DNA of 64,000 bases from an uncultured Prevotellaceae bacterium (GCA_947169245.1 CAMVPA010000003.1:1-64000), one strand, 5' to 3'. Shown: positions 42,894 through 54,600, numbered from the stretch's first letter. The notes: generated by a model from the letters alone, not told the origin. Program-made: numbers and translations.

Positions 42894-44306
42894 TTACTCC
42901 ACTACCACGGGCTTGTACTTCGGAACGAGGGTCTTCATGATGCACCAGCCAATGAGGTAGGCCACGGCGCAGATGCAGAAAACTACCATGTAGGCAGCGG
43001 GCTTGGCTTCGAAGCCGAAGAAGGTAAAGCTGGCACCCTGAGAAGCTGCCCAGTCAAAGAACTCACCAGAGCCCTTGTTAATGGCGAACGAGCCAAGGCC
43101 GCCAGCCATGGAGCCAATGCCGGTGATGGTACCGATGGTAGATTTCGGGAACATGTCGCCGATGGTCGAGAAGAGGTTGGCCGACCAAGCCTGGTGTCCG
43201 GCGCCAAGCAGACCAATCAGAATGGCAGGCCACCAGGCGCTGATGCCACCGAGAGGCTGTGCCAGCAGACCCAGCAGGGGGAAGCAGGCGAAGATCAGCA
43301 TGGCACGCATACGGCCCAGATAGGGGTTCATGCCCTTCTTCTCGACGAAGTAGGTAGGCAGATAGCCACCACCGATGGAGACAACGGTGACGATGGCATA
43401 GAGCGTCAGGATGAGCAGGATGCCCATCGTAGAGTCAGAGGTGTAGCCGTACTGGTCGCTGAAGTAGGCAGGTGCCCAGAACAGGAAGAACCACCACACG
43501 CCGTCGGTCATCAGCTTGCCCACGATGAACGACCATGTCTGCTTGTACTTGAAGCACTGCCAGAACGGAATAGTCTTCTCCTCTTCCACATTCTCACGAT
43601 TCTGCACACCAGCGATGTCATTGTCCTGCTCAATATAGTTCAGCTCGGCCTGATTGACACGCGAGTTCTTGGCGGGCTTGTCGTAAAGCCATGCCCACAG
43701 ACCCATCCAGAAGAAGCCGAGAGCACCGATGATGATGAACGACATCTCCCAACCCCAGGCACGGGCCAGCAGGGGAATGGTGGCAGGAGCGGCGAGAGCA
43801 CCGACAGAGGCACCGCTGTTGAAGATTGAGGTGGAGAAGGCACGGTCCTTCTTGGGGAAGTACTCGGCCGTCACCTTAATGGCAGCAGGGAAGTTACCGG
43901 CCTCACCAACAGCCAGAATCATACGGCAGCCAAGGAAGAGCCACACGGAGATGGTGGTCAGGGCAGTGATACTGCCGCCGGCCAGGCCAAGAGCCGTCCA
44001 TCCGCAGGCAGCGTGCAGACAGGCACCCACCGACCATACGAAAATGGCGATGAGATAACCCTTCTTCGTGCCCATCCAGTCGATAAACTTACCGGCGAAG
44101 AGGTTGGCAATGGCATAGAAGATAGAGAAGAAGCCGGTGATGGTACCGTAGTCGCCATCGCTCCAGTGGAAGTCGGGAGCGATGAAGTCTTTCCAAGTAA
44201 GAGACAGGACCTGACGGTCCATGTAGTTGATGGTGGTTGCCAGAAAGAGCAACCCACAGATGACCCAACGGAAGTTGGACATTTTTGTTGTTTGTACAGG
44301 AGTCAT
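42894..44306 (-). CDS. exuT: ExuT-like hexuronate transporter (major facilitator family)
   Basis: ATG 44306 gives 470 residues with about 12 membrane segments; ATG 44282 (M-S-N-F-R-W) is also possible. The longer open frame upstream translates an intergenic hairpin and is rejected. The start matches the ACS/ExuT group of MFS proteins: I-N-Y-M-D-R-Q-V-L-S in helix 1 and the R-x-x-x-x-x-x-E-A-G-N-F-P-A motif typical of hexuronate and related anion symporters. The likely role is proton-coupled uptake of hexuronates or unsaturated uronates across the inner membrane. It is the last gene of a minus-strand operon behind kduI, which fits pectin or polyuronate catabolism. Substrate is inferred from family and neighbour. 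Confidence 0.85.
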   Translation of the reverse strand: MTPVQTTKMSNFRWVICGLLFLATTINYMDRQVLSLTWKDFIAPDFHWSDGDYGTITGFFSIFYAIANLFAGKFIDWMGTKKGYLIAIFVWSVGACLHAACGWTALGLAGGSITALTTISVWLFLGCRMILAVGEAGNFPAAIKVTAEYFPKKDRAFSTSIFNSGASVGALAAPATIPLLARAWGWEMSFIIIGALGFFWMGLWAWLYDKPAKNSRVNQAELNYIEQDNDIAGVQNRENVEEEKTIPFWQCFKYKQTWSFIVGKLMTDGVWWFFLFWAPAYFSDQYGYTSDSTMGILLILTLYAIVTVVSIGGGYLPTYFVEKKGMNPYLGRMRAMLIFACFPLLGLLAQPLGGISAWWPAILIGLLGAGHQAWSANLFSTIGDMFPKSTIGTITGIGSMAGGLGSFAINKGSGEFFDWAASQGASFTFFGFEAKPAAYMVVFCICAVAYLIGWCIMKTLVPKYKPVVVE

Positions 44307-44323
44307 TTTATACCCACCCCCTG

Positions 44324-44343
44324 CCCCTCCCGAACGGGAGGGG
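44324..44343. repeat. GC-rich hairpin upstream of the ExuT-like gene
   Basis: cccctcccg-type arms around a short loop (cccctcccgaacgggagggg). It lies 18 bases before the chosen start codon, where it may attenuate or protect the message. It is the same style of repeat as 44429-44448 and 2023-2046. Confidence 0.6.
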
Positions 44344-44428
44344 AGCTTGGTTACTATCGGGGGTATCCAATATTTGTTAATACTTTCATTTTTTATGATT
44401 TTCTTCACCCCGCAAGTCTATCCGGACT

Positions 44429-44448
44429 CCCCTCCCGTCCGGGAGGGG
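44429..44448. repeat. GC-rich hairpin downstream of kduI
   Basis: cccctcccgtccgggagggg forms a near-perfect stem just after the kduI stop on the minus strand. Together with the hairpin at 44324-44343 it brackets the kduI-exuT spacer (44307-44461), which otherwise holds A+T-rich sequence and no canonical promoter. Confidence 0.6.
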
Positions 44449-44461
44449 GCGGGGATGAGTC

Positions 44462-45448
44462 TTACTTGAGATCGAAGACGGGAATCTCATCCTTATCGTT
44501 ATAGTTCAGGTTCTCGCCAGCCATACCCCAGATGAAGGTATAGTAATAGGTGGCAGAAGCGCAGTGGATGCTCCACTCGGGCGACATGATTGCCTGCTCG
44601 TTGTGCAGCCACACTACCCTACTCTCCTGCGGCTGACCCATGATGTGGCTGACGGTCTGCTTCTCAGGCAGGTTGAAGTAGTAGTAGGCCTCGATGCGGC
44701 GACCGTGGGTGTGGGGAGGCATCGTGTTCCATACAGAGCCCTCCTGCAACTGTGTGAGTCCCATCTGCAACTGGCAGGGGCCTTCCTCCAAGACGGTGTT
44801 GACGATGAGCTGGTTGATGGTGCGCAGGTTGCTCTCAGCCTTCGAACCCAGCGGTTTCTCCTTCGTACCTATGATTTTAGCCTTCAGACTCTGCGTCTTG
44901 CCGTTCTTGCGACCGTCGAGGGTTATCCACTGTGTCTTGTAGTGATGATGGGCCGTAGCGGAGTTGAGGTAGAACTTGGCAGGCTTCGAGGCATCCTTCG
45001 AGCGGAAGATGACCTCCTTGTTCGAGTCGATGTCCTGTCCGTTCTTGTCCTTACCCAGCCAGCCGCGTCCGATGTAGAGGGCCTCACTGTAGCCAAGGGG
45101 ATATTCCACGCCATCAACGATGACCACGCCGTCGCCACCCGTATTGATGACGCCCAGCTCACGATTACGCATAAAATAGTCGGCACGCAACTGCGGATGG
45201 GTCTCCAGTTTCAGGTCCTTTGTCACAGGCATGGCGCCACCGTAGATGAATCGGTCGTACATGGAATAAGTCAGGTTGATCTCGTCGGCCACCATCACCT
45301 TCTCCATGACAAAGCGCTCACGAAGGGTCTTCGTGTCGTAGTGTTTCACATCCTCGGGGTGACAGGCAGTCTGGAACTGCACGTTCTGCTGGCCGAAGCC
45401 ACTGGTTAAGCTACTCATAAGCAATAATGTCAATACTGTTTTTTTCAT
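44462..45448 (-). CDS. kduI: 5-keto-4-deoxyuronate isomerase with an N-terminal signal peptide
   Basis: KduI converts 5-keto-4-deoxyuronate to 3-deoxy-D-glycero-2,5-hexodiulosonate in pectin and glycosaminoglycan breakdown. The cupin metal ligands are all present: His246 and His248 in [10 protein letters not shown], Glu253, and His295 in W-S-I-H-C. Their spacing equals that of the E. coli enzyme (196, 198, 203, 245), so the family call is secure. The protein has 328 residues, about 50 more than the usual 278. The extra part is an N-terminal Sec-type signal ([11 protein letters not shown], ending G-F-G-Q), which would place a normally cytoplasmic enzyme in the periplasm. It sits 10 bases after the EIIC gene and ahead of the hexuronate transporter. 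Confidence 0.92.
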   Translation of the reverse strand: MKKTVLTLLLMSSLTSGFGQQNVQFQTACHPEDVKHYDTKTLRERFVMEKVMVADEINLTYSMYDRFIYGGAMPVTKDLKLETHPQLRADYFMRNRELGVINTGGDGVVIVDGVEYPLGYSEALYIGRGWLGKDKNGQDIDSNKEVIFRSKDASKPAKFYLNSATAHHHYKTQWITLDGRKNGKTQSLKAKIIGTKEKPLGSKAESNLRTINQLIVNTVLEEGPCQLQMGLTQLQEGSVWNTMPPHTHGRRIEAYYYFNLPEKQTVSHIMGQPQESRVVWLHNEQAIMSPEWSIHCASATYYYTFIWGMAGENLNYNDKDEIPVFDLK

Positions 45449-45458
45449 TGTCTTTAAG

Positions 45459-46898
45459 TTATTTATTGTTCTTTTCTTCTTTCACAATACGCATGCGGTT
45501 CCACGCCACCATACCAATGGTGATGAGGGTCAGCACACCCATGCCAATCCACTTCATGTACTTCACACAAGCATAGATGACGTAGCCGAAGAGCGAGGAG
45601 GCGAAGTCCATAGCACCAGCCTGGAAACCTTCAGGGATCTGGGCTGCCTTGTCCTGCGTAGCTTCGAAGACAGTGTTGGCGGCCAACGTGAAAGCAGGTG
45701 CCATGTCAGTGACGAAGTAGAGACCGATGGTGACAGCCACCAAGCCCACGATGAATGTCTTCACCACATTACCTTTGGTGTAGGGCAGCACCATGACGAA
45801 GACATAGAACATACCAGCCAGCGATGCCAAGGGCAGGAACTGGTTGCCGGCCTTCGACAGGGCGATGGCAAGAATCAACGTAACAGGGATGAGCAGCAGC
45901 GATACCACCAGCGTCGTGGGATGGCCGATGACGAGAGCCGGCGACATGCCGATATACACCTTCTTACCCTTGAACTTACGCTTCACCACCTCCTGCGTCT
46001 TCTCGGAGATAGGCATCAGACCATCAATAAACAAACGGGTGATACGGGGGATGAGCTCCATGACGGCACCCATGGTGACACCAAGGAAGAGCACCGACTT
46101 GACAATGCTCATTACAGCATCGGCAGTGGAGTCGAAGCCTGCAGCATAGGCAGCAAAGTTGGTGAGGTGGTCGAAATGGGCAGCCAAGCCAATCAGCGCT
46201 CCCACGATGACACCCAGCACCAGCGGCTCGCCCAGCACACCGAACTTCTTCTTCAGCCCCTCGGCATCAATGTCGAGTTTCGAGAAACCGGGAATCTTGT
46301 CAAGCAGCCAGTTGATGCCGATGGCAAAAGCCGTAAAGCTCTGACAGAACGGCTGGGGGATGGAGATGCCCTCCATGTTGTCGTAGTAGCCCTGGAAACG
46401 CTCAGCAGTGAGGTCGGCCATCACCAGCGTGACGATATAACACGAGATGGCAGCGAAATAGCCCCACAACAGCGACTGATCCATGACGAAATAGGCCACA
46501 GCGCCAATGAAGGCGAAGTGCCAATAATTCCACAGGTCGATGTTGACCGTTCGCGTACATTTAGTTATTAGCAACAGGAAATTGATGCCCAAGCAGATGG
46601 GAATGATGAGTGCACCCACTGCCGTGTTGTATGCCACCGAGGCAGCTGCCGGCCATCCCATGTCGAAGACCTTCAGGTCGAGATTAAAGATCTTTGAGAC
46701 AGCGTCGAGCGGAGTGTTGAAGTTGGTGGTCAGCAGAGCCGTGACGATGCCAAGGCCCACAAAACCTACACCCACATAGAGGCCGCTCTTGAGCGACTTG
46801 CCGAACTTCATGCCTATGCAAAGGCCGATGATAGTAAAGAGGATGGGCATCATCACCGATGCGCCAAGACTGATAATGTAACTGAAAACCTGTTCCAT
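45459..46898 (-). CDS. Galactitol-type PTS EIIC-like permease (orphan)
   Basis: This 479-residue membrane protein resembles the GatC/SgcC branch of PTS EIIC permeases: many hydrophobic segments, [12 protein letters not shown] near residue 85, and a conserved [10 protein letters not shown] segment in the second half. In enteric bacteria EIIC moves a sugar while EIIB phosphorylates it. Here no EIIA, EIIB, HPr or EI is encoded nearby, and Bacteroidetes generally lack a working sugar PTS, so it more likely acts as a plain permease. It is the first gene of the operon with kduI and the ExuT-like transporter, suggesting a uronate or its derivative as substrate. That substrate is inference. Confidence 0.8.
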   Translation of the reverse strand: MEQVFSYIISLGASVMMPILFTIIGLCIGMKFGKSLKSGLYVGVGFVGLGIVTALLTTNFNTPLDAVSKIFNLDLKVFDMGWPAAASVAYNTAVGALIIPICLGINFLLLITKCTRTVNIDLWNYWHFAFIGAVAYFVMDQSLLWGYFAAISCYIVTLVMADLTAERFQGYYDNMEGISIPQPFCQSFTAFAIGINWLLDKIPGFSKLDIDAEGLKKKFGVLGEPLVLGVIVGALIGLAAHFDHLTNFAAYAAGFDSTADAVMSIVKSVLFLGVTMGAVMELIPRITRLFIDGLMPISEKTQEVVKRKFKGKKVYIGMSPALVIGHPTTLVVSLLLIPVTLILAIALSKAGNQFLPLASLAGMFYVFVMVLPYTKGNVVKTFIVGLVAVTIGLYFVTDMAPAFTLAANTVFEATQDKAAQIPEGFQAGAMDFASSLFGYVIYACVKYMKWIGMGVLTLITIGMVAWNRMRIVKEEKNNK

Positions 46899-46936
46899 TT
46901 TATCGATTAGTTGTTGTTTTAGCGTAGTTGACGGCG

Positions 46937-46944
46937 CAAAATTA
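46937..46944 (-). promoter_or_regulatory. Promoter -7 box for the EIIC-kduI-exuT operon
   Basis: On the minus strand taattttg matches the Bacteroidetes -7 consensus TAnnTTTG exactly, 39 bases from the EIIC start codon. A ttt-rich element (tttcga) lies about 16 bases upstream at the expected -33 position. Confidence 0.7.
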
Positions 46945-46987
46945 CTAATTATTTTCGAAATAGCACCACAAATTGACAGAAAATGTG

Positions 46988-46995
46988 TAACTTTG
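46988..46995 (+). promoter_or_regulatory. Promoter -7 box for the M6 protease gene
   Basis: taactttg is a full match to TAnnTTTG, with ttgac at 46973-46977 as a likely -33 element. Transcription should start near 47002, so the ATG at 46983 cannot be the protein start and ATG 47028 is used instead. Confidence 0.8.
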
Positions 46996-47027
46996 CACCC
47001 TCAAAAATGCTCATTATACTACAAAAT

Positions 47028-48557
47028 ATGACAAGAACGTTGATAACCGCCGTCGTGACGCTGCTTCTCGCATCGACGGCTATAGCACAACAGACATATC
47101 GCCGCGGCTCAGGCTGCTGGCGCACACCCACCGCACAGAAGCATGCCGCCTCACGTCTGTCAGGCCCGCGAAAGGCCGAATCCAACCCTGCCTATCAAGG
47201 ACAGAAGAAGGGGCTGGTCATCCTCTGCGAGTTCACCGACAAGACCTTCAAGACCACCCACGACCGCCAGAAATACAACGACATCCTGAACACGCGGGGC
47301 TACACCTCCAGCGAGGGATTCCAAGGCAGCGTGGCTGACTACTTCCTTGCCCAGTCGGACGGACTCTTCGAGTTGGACTTCGACGTTGTTGGCCCCTTTA
47401 CCACCAAGAATGACACCAAGTATTACGGCAAGAACGATGCCGACGGCTACGACCTGCGCCCCGAAGAGATGATCATGGAGATGTGCAAGGCTGCCGACGA
47501 AGAGGTCAACTTCGCCGACTACGACTGGGACGACGACGGCGAGGTAGACGAGGTCTTCGTGGTCTATGCAGGCAAGGGCGAGGCCGACGGCGGCGGAGCC
47601 ACCACCATCTGGCCACATATGTGGACACTCGACGAGGCCCAGAAAACCCTGACGCTCGATGGCAGGAAGATCAACGTCTACGCCTGCGCCAATGAGCTCG
47701 ACAACAGTAGCAGAATCAACGGCATCGGCACCTTCTGCCATGAGTTCTCCCACTGCTTAGGTTTCGCCGACTTCTACGACCTGAATTACACCGGGCTCTA
47801 CGGCATGGGCAGCTACGACGTCATGGATCAGGGACTCTACGGCAAGAACGGCTTCTGCCCCGTAGGCTATTCGGCCTTCGAGAAGTGGTCGTGCGGCTGG
47901 CAGCAGCCCATCGTGCTCAGCACCGACGACGTCAGCGTTGACAGTCTGAAGCCCTTGAACCAGCAGGGCGACTTCTACGTCATCTACAACGACGCCCACC
48001 CCGATGAGTATTATCTCATCGAGAACCGCCAGAAGACGGGCTGGGATGCCTCCCTCCCCTCTAAAGGACTCATGATTTCCCACGTCGACTACGACGAGGA
48101 GGTGTGGTACAACAACATCCCCAACACCGTCATGACCAAAGATGAGGCATGGGAGCAGGGCTACAGCTGTGGCAACGACCATCAGCGCATGACGTTCTTC
48201 CATGCCAACAACAACGACAGGAGTCCTAAGCTCTACCCCTACAACAAGCGCGACTCACTGACGGCCACATCAACGCCCGCAGCCACACTCTTCAACGAAA
48301 ACTCGCTGGGTGGCAAACTCATGATGGGCTCCATCCTTGACATCACCCAGAACAGCGACGGCACCATGGCCTTCCGATACCGTGCCACCAACCCCACCAT
48401 CGTCACTGACATCAACCATCCGGTCGGCCGTGCCGCTTTGCATGGCAAAGAACCATCAACCATCTACACTCTTGACGGACGTGTCGCAGGCTCTTCGTTA
48501 GGAACCCTCCGCCCCGGCATTTATATCGTTGACAGGCAAAAGCTCGTGATTAAGTAG
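47028..48557 (+). CDS. Secreted M6-family metalloprotease with T9SS tail
   Basis: This 509-residue protein (from ATG 47028) has a Sec signal peptide (M-T-R-T-L-I-T-A-V-V, ending A-I-A-Q). The zinc site H-E-F-S-H-C-L-G-F-A-D at residues 238-248 is the HExxHxxGxxD signature of M6 (immune inhibitor A-like) peptidases. An acidic D-Y-D-W-D-D-D-G-E-V-D stretch just before it may bind calcium. The last 30 residues (S-T-I-Y-T-L-D-G-R-V, then G-I-Y-I-V-D-R-Q-K-L-V-I-K) have the form of a type A T9SS sorting tail, so it should be exported by the SprA system encoded 95 bases downstream. It is probably a cell-surface or released protease; its substrate is unknown. Confidence 0.88.
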   Translation: MTRTLITAVVTLLLASTAIAQQTYRRGSGCWRTPTAQKHAASRLSGPRKAESNPAYQGQKKGLVILCEFTDKTFKTTHDRQKYNDILNTRGYTSSEGFQGSVADYFLAQSDGLFELDFDVVGPFTTKNDTKYYGKNDADGYDLRPEEMIMEMCKAADEEVNFADYDWDDDGEVDEVFVVYAGKGEADGGGATTIWPHMWTLDEAQKTLTLDGRKINVYACANELDNSSRINGIGTFCHEFSHCLGFADFYDLNYTGLYGMGSYDVMDQGLYGKNGFCPVGYSAFEKWSCGWQQPIVLSTDDVSVDSLKPLNQQGDFYVIYNDAHPDEYYLIENRQKTGWDASLPSKGLMISHVDYDEEVWYNNIPNTVMTKDEAWEQGYSCGNDHQRMTFFHANNNDRSPKLYPYNKRDSLTATSTPAATLFNENSLGGKLMMGSILDITQNSDGTMAFRYRATNPTIVTDINHPVGRAALHGKEPSTIYTLDGRVAGSSLGTLRPGIYIVDRQKLVIK

Positions 48558-48652
48558 CCGAAGAAGGCACCAATGCTGCAATGTTCAAGCGGACAAATGC
48601 AATAATTACCGCCGTTTATCGTTATAGATAAGGATTAATTGCGCATAAGAGC

Positions 48653-51600
48653 TTGAAACGACTACGATACATATTGCTGCTTCTGCTGCTGGGCTTGATG
48701 GCTCTGGCCACGACACGACAGCAGGACAACAAGACGCAACCGAAGGCGACGGGGACAACCAGTCGCCAGCCCGCCACCAGCGGGCAGACACCGGCGACGG
48801 CCTCTGAGGAGGACGACGAAGGTGAGCTGGTGCGTGCCCGCTGGCGTATCCAGCCCACGGCCCCCATGGAGGTCGGCGACCTCGACTCTGCCGCCATCGA
48901 CCTGCACATGCCCGACAACATCAAGCAGCAGGCGGTCTACAACGACTCGCTGGGATTCTACTATATAGGTTCGAAACTGGGCGACAGCTACCTGAACGCG
49001 CCCATCCTAATGACGCCAGAGGAGTATATGAAGTGGACAGAGCGGCGCCAGCGCGAGCTCTTCTTCCGCAGCAAGAACACCGAGGCATACAATAGTCAGG
49101 ACAAGGAGAAGTTCACATTCTCGGACATGCACTTCGACTTGGGGCCTGCCGAGAAAATCTTCGGCCCTGGCGGTGTACGCATCAAGACGCAGGGAACGGC
49201 GGAGTTGAAGATGGGTGCCACGATGAAGAACATCGACAACCCCAGCCTGCCCATCCGCAATCGCAAGACGACAGCCTTCGACTTCGACGAGAAAATCAAC
49301 CTGAGCGTCAACGGCAAGGTTGGCGACAAGGTGAACATGAACCTGAACTACAACACCGACGCGACGTTCGACTTCGACACCAAGAACCTGAAGCTGAAAT
49401 ACGACGGCAAGGAGGACGAAATCATCAAGCTCGTGGAAGCAGGCAACGTCACGTTCCCGTCAAACAACTCGTTGGCCAAGGGCGCCAGCAGTCTCTTCGG
49501 CATACGCACCGACATGCAATTCGGTAAGCTGACCCTGCAGACAGTCGTGTCGCAGAAAAAGTCGACATCGAAGAGCGTGTCGAGCAAGGGCGGCACCCAG
49601 ACAACGGCCTACGAGATAGATGCCGCCGACTACGAGGAGAACCGCCACTTCTTCCTGTCGCAGTTCTTCCGCCAGCAATATGACAAAGCCATGTCGACGC
49701 TACCCAACCTGACAACAGGCGTAAAGATCAACCGCGTTGAGGTGTGGGTAACCAATAAGACGGGAACGACGAGCAACACCCGTAACATCGTGGCGTTCAC
49801 CGACCTCGGCGAGAACAGCCGCGTGAGCAACGCCGCCTGGGCCACGACAGGCCAACCCGTTCCGTCGAACCACGCCAATACGCTCTACAGCACCCTCACA
49901 GCACAGGTTGACTCCGCCCAGCGCGGCATCGACCAGATCAGTACCGCGCTCGAGGCTCTGCCGCAGATAAAGGGAGGCACTGACTACGAGAAATTGGCAT
50001 CGGCACGTCTGCTTTCTTCATCAGAGTACACCATCAATACGGCACTCGGCACCATCTCACTGAAGACCGGCCTGCAGACCGACCAGGTGCTGGCCGTCGC
50101 CTTCGAGTACACCTATGGCGGACAGACCTTCCAGGTGGGCGAGTTTGCCAGCGACCTGACAAACATCAACCAGACGCTCTTCGTCAAGGCACTGAAGAAC
50201 ACCAGCAACAACCCGTCGCAGGGCAACTGGGACCTGATGATGAAGAACGTCTACTATCTGGCCTCCAGTGTACAGAAGGAGAAGTTCCGCATGGACATCA
50301 AGTACCAGAGCGACACCGCCGGTGTCTACCTGACCTACCTGCCCGAGGAGGCCATCAAGAGCCGTACGCTGCTGAAGGTGATGGGACTTGACCGACTGGA
50401 CGCCAATATGAAGGCTCATCCGAACGGACAGTTCGACTTTGTCGAAGGCTACACCGTACAGAACGGCCGCATCTTCCTACCGTCGGCCGAACCTTTCGGC
50501 GACTACCTGCGCCGTCAGTTAGAGGCTGCCGGACTGGGGAGCGTTGCCGACAAATATGTGTTCGACGAACTCTACGACTCGACGAAGACCATTGCCAAGC
50601 AGACAGCTGAAAAGGATAAGTTCCTGCTGATGGGACAATTCAAGGGTACAAGCGCGAACGTCATTTCACTCGGAGCCTACAACGTGCCGCAGGGCTCTGT
50701 CGTCGTCACTGCAGGCGGCGTCACCCTCCAGGAGGGTAGCGACTACACCGTCGACTATTCGGCCGGCGAGGTAACCATTCTGAACCAAAGCATCATTGAT
50801 GCCGGCACTAATGTCAATGTCTCGCTCGAGGACAACAGCAGCTATGGTATGCAACGCAAGACGATGGTTGGTGTCAACTGGGAGTACAACTTCTCAAAGA
50901 ACCTGACGCTTGGCGGCACTCTGCAGCACCTCAGCGAGCAGGCACTGACGTCGAAGGTAGCGATGGGCGAAGAACCACTGAACAACACCCTCTGGGGCCT
51001 GAGTCTGAACTGGAAGCAAGAGTCGCAGTGGCTGACCAACATGCTCGATAAGATTCCGCTGCTGCACGTGTCACAGCCCTCGCAGATACAGCTCTCCGGA
51101 GAGTTCGCACAGCTCATTGCCGGCCAGGCCAGTGGAACACAGGACAACGCCTCCTACTTGGACGACTTTGAGAACACGAAGAACCTCATCTCTGTCAGCG
51201 ACCCCAAGTCGTGGGTGCTCTCAAGCGTGCCGACCATGATGCCTGGCTACAACGATAAGACAACCGTCAGCAGCGGTTTCGACCGTGCCCTGTTAGCATG
51301 GTACACCGTTGACCCCATCTTCACACGCCGCAGCAGCTCACTGACGCCCAGCCACATCAAGAGCGACCTGAACCAATTGAGCGACCACCGCGTCCGCGAG
51401 ATTTACGTCAAGGAGTTGTACCCCAACCGCGACCAGTCGACCTACAACGGTGCCGTATCGACACTGCCAGTGCTCAACCTGGCCTACTATCCCGAAGAGC
51501 GCGGTCCCTACAACCTGACGACACAGTTCAATGCCGACGGCACGCTAAAGAGTCCCGCCACAAAGTGGGGCGGCATGATGCGTAAGCTGGAGACCACCGA

Positions 51601-54600
51601 CTTCGAGCAGGCCAATATCGAGTATGTGGAGTTCTGGCTCCTCGACCCGTTCATCTATCAGCGTCAGGAGGGCAGCGCCTCACAGTATGCCGGCGACCTT
51701 TACATCAATCTTGGCGAGGTCTCCGAAGATGTGCTGCGCGATGGTAAGAAGTTCTACGAGAGCGGCATGCCCGTCGACGACAGCAACGCCTTCTCCTACA
51801 CCCAGTGGGGCAAGATTCCCGAACAGGCCACACAGACCTACGCCTTTGCCACCACCTCGGGCAGCCGCAGCAAGCAGGATGTCGGTCTGAACGGCCTGAC
51901 CGACGAGGAAGAGCAGACCTTTGACGCCTACAAGGAGTGGCTCGATGCCGTCAGCACCATCGTCCAGAACGACAGCCTCATCCAGGCATGGCGCCAGGAT
52001 CCTGCCGGCGACGACTACCACTACTACCGAGGCTCTGACTTCGACGACGCGCGTACCTCTATATTAGACCGCTACAAGCGTATCAACAACCCACAAGGCA
52101 ACTCGCCCGACACCGACCAGCGCACGGAGTCGTATGACACGAGCTACAAGACTGGACCCGACGTCGAGGACATCAACCAGGACTACACGCTGAACGAGTA
52201 TGAGCGCTACTACCAGTACCGCGTCCGCATCAGCGACGACGAACTGCAGGCCTACAATCGAGGCGCCAAGAGCGAGGATTCCTATATTGTAGACCACCGC
52301 GATTACACGCCGAAGCTGCGCAACGGCGACTCCATCACCGTGCGCTGGTATCAGTTCCGCATACCGCTGGCCGAGTGCAAGGAGAAGGTGGGCAGTATCA
52401 ACGATTTCACCTCCATCCGCTTCATGCGTATGTTCCTCAGCGGCTTTGAGAAGCCCATCGTGTTGCGTTTTGGATCGCTCGACCTGGTGCGTGGCGAGTG
52501 GCGACAGTACAAGCAGAGCCTACAGACAGCTGTTGGCGCTGAGACTGGAACCATGGAGATGAGCGCCGTGAACATCGAGGAGAACACCGACCGCCAACCG
52601 GTAGCCTATACCCTGCCGCCGGGCATCAGCCGCGCCACCGACCCCTCGCAGCCCCAGCTAGTCGAGAACAATGAGCAGTCGCTCTGCCTGACGGTGAAGA
52701 ACCTGTCGCAGGGAGAATCGAAGGCCGTCTACAAGAATACGAACCTCGACCTGCGCCAATACAAGCGCCTGCAGATGTTCGTCCACGCCAACCATCTGTT
52801 GCCCAACACCACTAACCTGCAGGACGACCAGCTGGCTGTCTTCATCCGCCTGGGTTCAGACTACAAGAGCAACTACTACGAATACGAGATACCACTGAAG
52901 CTGACACCTGAGGGGCACTATTCATGGAACGTCCAAAGCGACCGTCCCAAGGTTTGGCCACAGGAGAACATGCTCGACATCAGTCTCGACCTGCTGACCA
53001 AACTGAAGAAGGCCCGTAACAAGGCCAAAGCCAACGGTGAAGCCAGCTACAACCAACTCTTCACCGACTATGACCCCGAACGTCCGAACAACCGCATCTC
53101 CATCATGGGCAACCCGTCGTTAGGTGAAGTGAAGACCATGATTATCGGTGTGCGCAACCTCAGTAGCGGCATGAAGTCAGGCGAAGTCTGGGTCAACGAG
53201 TTGCGACTGCGCGAATACAACAATGAAGGCGGCTGGGCTGCCAGCGGCAACATGAACGTACAACTCAGCGACTTCGGTTCATTGAACATGACAGGCCGCT
53301 ACGTCACCGACGGCTTCGGCGGTCTGGAGGAGAGCGTACTGCAACGTTCGAAGGAGACGCAGAAGCAATATGCCGTTACGGGAACCTTCGAACTGGGCAA
53401 GTTCTTCCCCGACAAGGCAAAGGTCAACATCCCGCTCTACTACTCGCTGACGAAGGAGGAGATACGTCCGAAGTACAACCCGCTGGACACCGACATGGAG
53501 CTGGACGACGCTCTCGAGGCGATGACCGACCATGAGCGCGATTCCGTGGAGTCGATAGCCGTGACAAAGCACACGACACGCAACTTCTCCATCTCCAACG
53601 CACGCTTTGGCATCAAGACAAAGAAGCACCCCATGCCCTACGACCCGGCAAACTTCTCTGTCAGCTACAGCCATTCACACCGCAACACGAGCGGCGAGAC
53701 CACCGTCTATGAGAAAGAGGACCAGTGGCGTGGTGCCCTAAACTACACCTATTCGCCTGTCTATAAGGCCTTGGAGCCCTGGAAGAATTCGAAGAGCAAG
53801 TCGAAATGGATGCAGCTGCCCAAAGCCATCGGCCTGAACTACCTGCCGCAGACCATCTCGTTCAACACCGACATACAGCGTATATACTACGAACTACAGG
53901 AACGCGACATGGAGAACATCGAGAATCCGAACCTGCCACTGAGCTTCTCGGAACAGTTCTTATGGAACCGCGACTTCCAACTGCGTTGGGATCTGACAAA
54001 GAATCTGCACATGGACTTCCAGTCGGCCACACATGCCGAGATTGAGGAGCCATATACGCCTATCAACAAAGACCTCTATCCAGAGCGATACACGGCATGG
54101 AAAGACTCCGTGAAACACAGCATCAGTAATCTCGGCAAACCGCTCGACTACCAACAGTCGTTCAAGGCCAGCTACCAGCTACCGCTGAACAAGTTGCCTA
54201 TCTTCGACTGGATAAACAGCGATGCCGCCTACACCGCATCTTACTCATGGCAGCGCGGCACAGAGTTGGATGACGGCACCACACTGGGCAACACCATCGC
54301 CAACAACCGCAGTCTGAACATCAACGGCGCCATCAATCTGGAGACACTCTACAATCACAGCCCGTTCTTGAAGAAGGTGAACGAACGCTTCAAGAAAGCG
54401 CCTGCCAAGAAGACCGACAAGAACAAGAAGACAAAAAAGACCAAGGACAGTGCCGCCGGAAAAGACGGCGCGCCCGATGACGGCAAAGACGCTAAAGCCA
54501 ACGCCCAAGCCAAGAAGGACGACGACAAGGAGAAGAAGGATCTGCCGAAGAACAAGAACACCTTCCAGAAGGAAATCACCTTGCAGCCCGACTCGACCAT

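Noticed and set aside
42882..43829. A 315-codon plus-strand ORF opposite the ExuT-like gene
   Set aside because: The minus-strand product is a clear membrane transporter; the antisense frame is charged low-complexity sequence.
44307..44408. The longer N-terminus of the ExuT-like gene
   Set aside because: It translates an intergenic GC-rich hairpin and adds a non-family polar stretch before the first helix.
46983..47027. ATG 46983 as the start of the M6 protease
   Set aside because: It lies upstream of and across the -7 box, so it would not be in the transcript.
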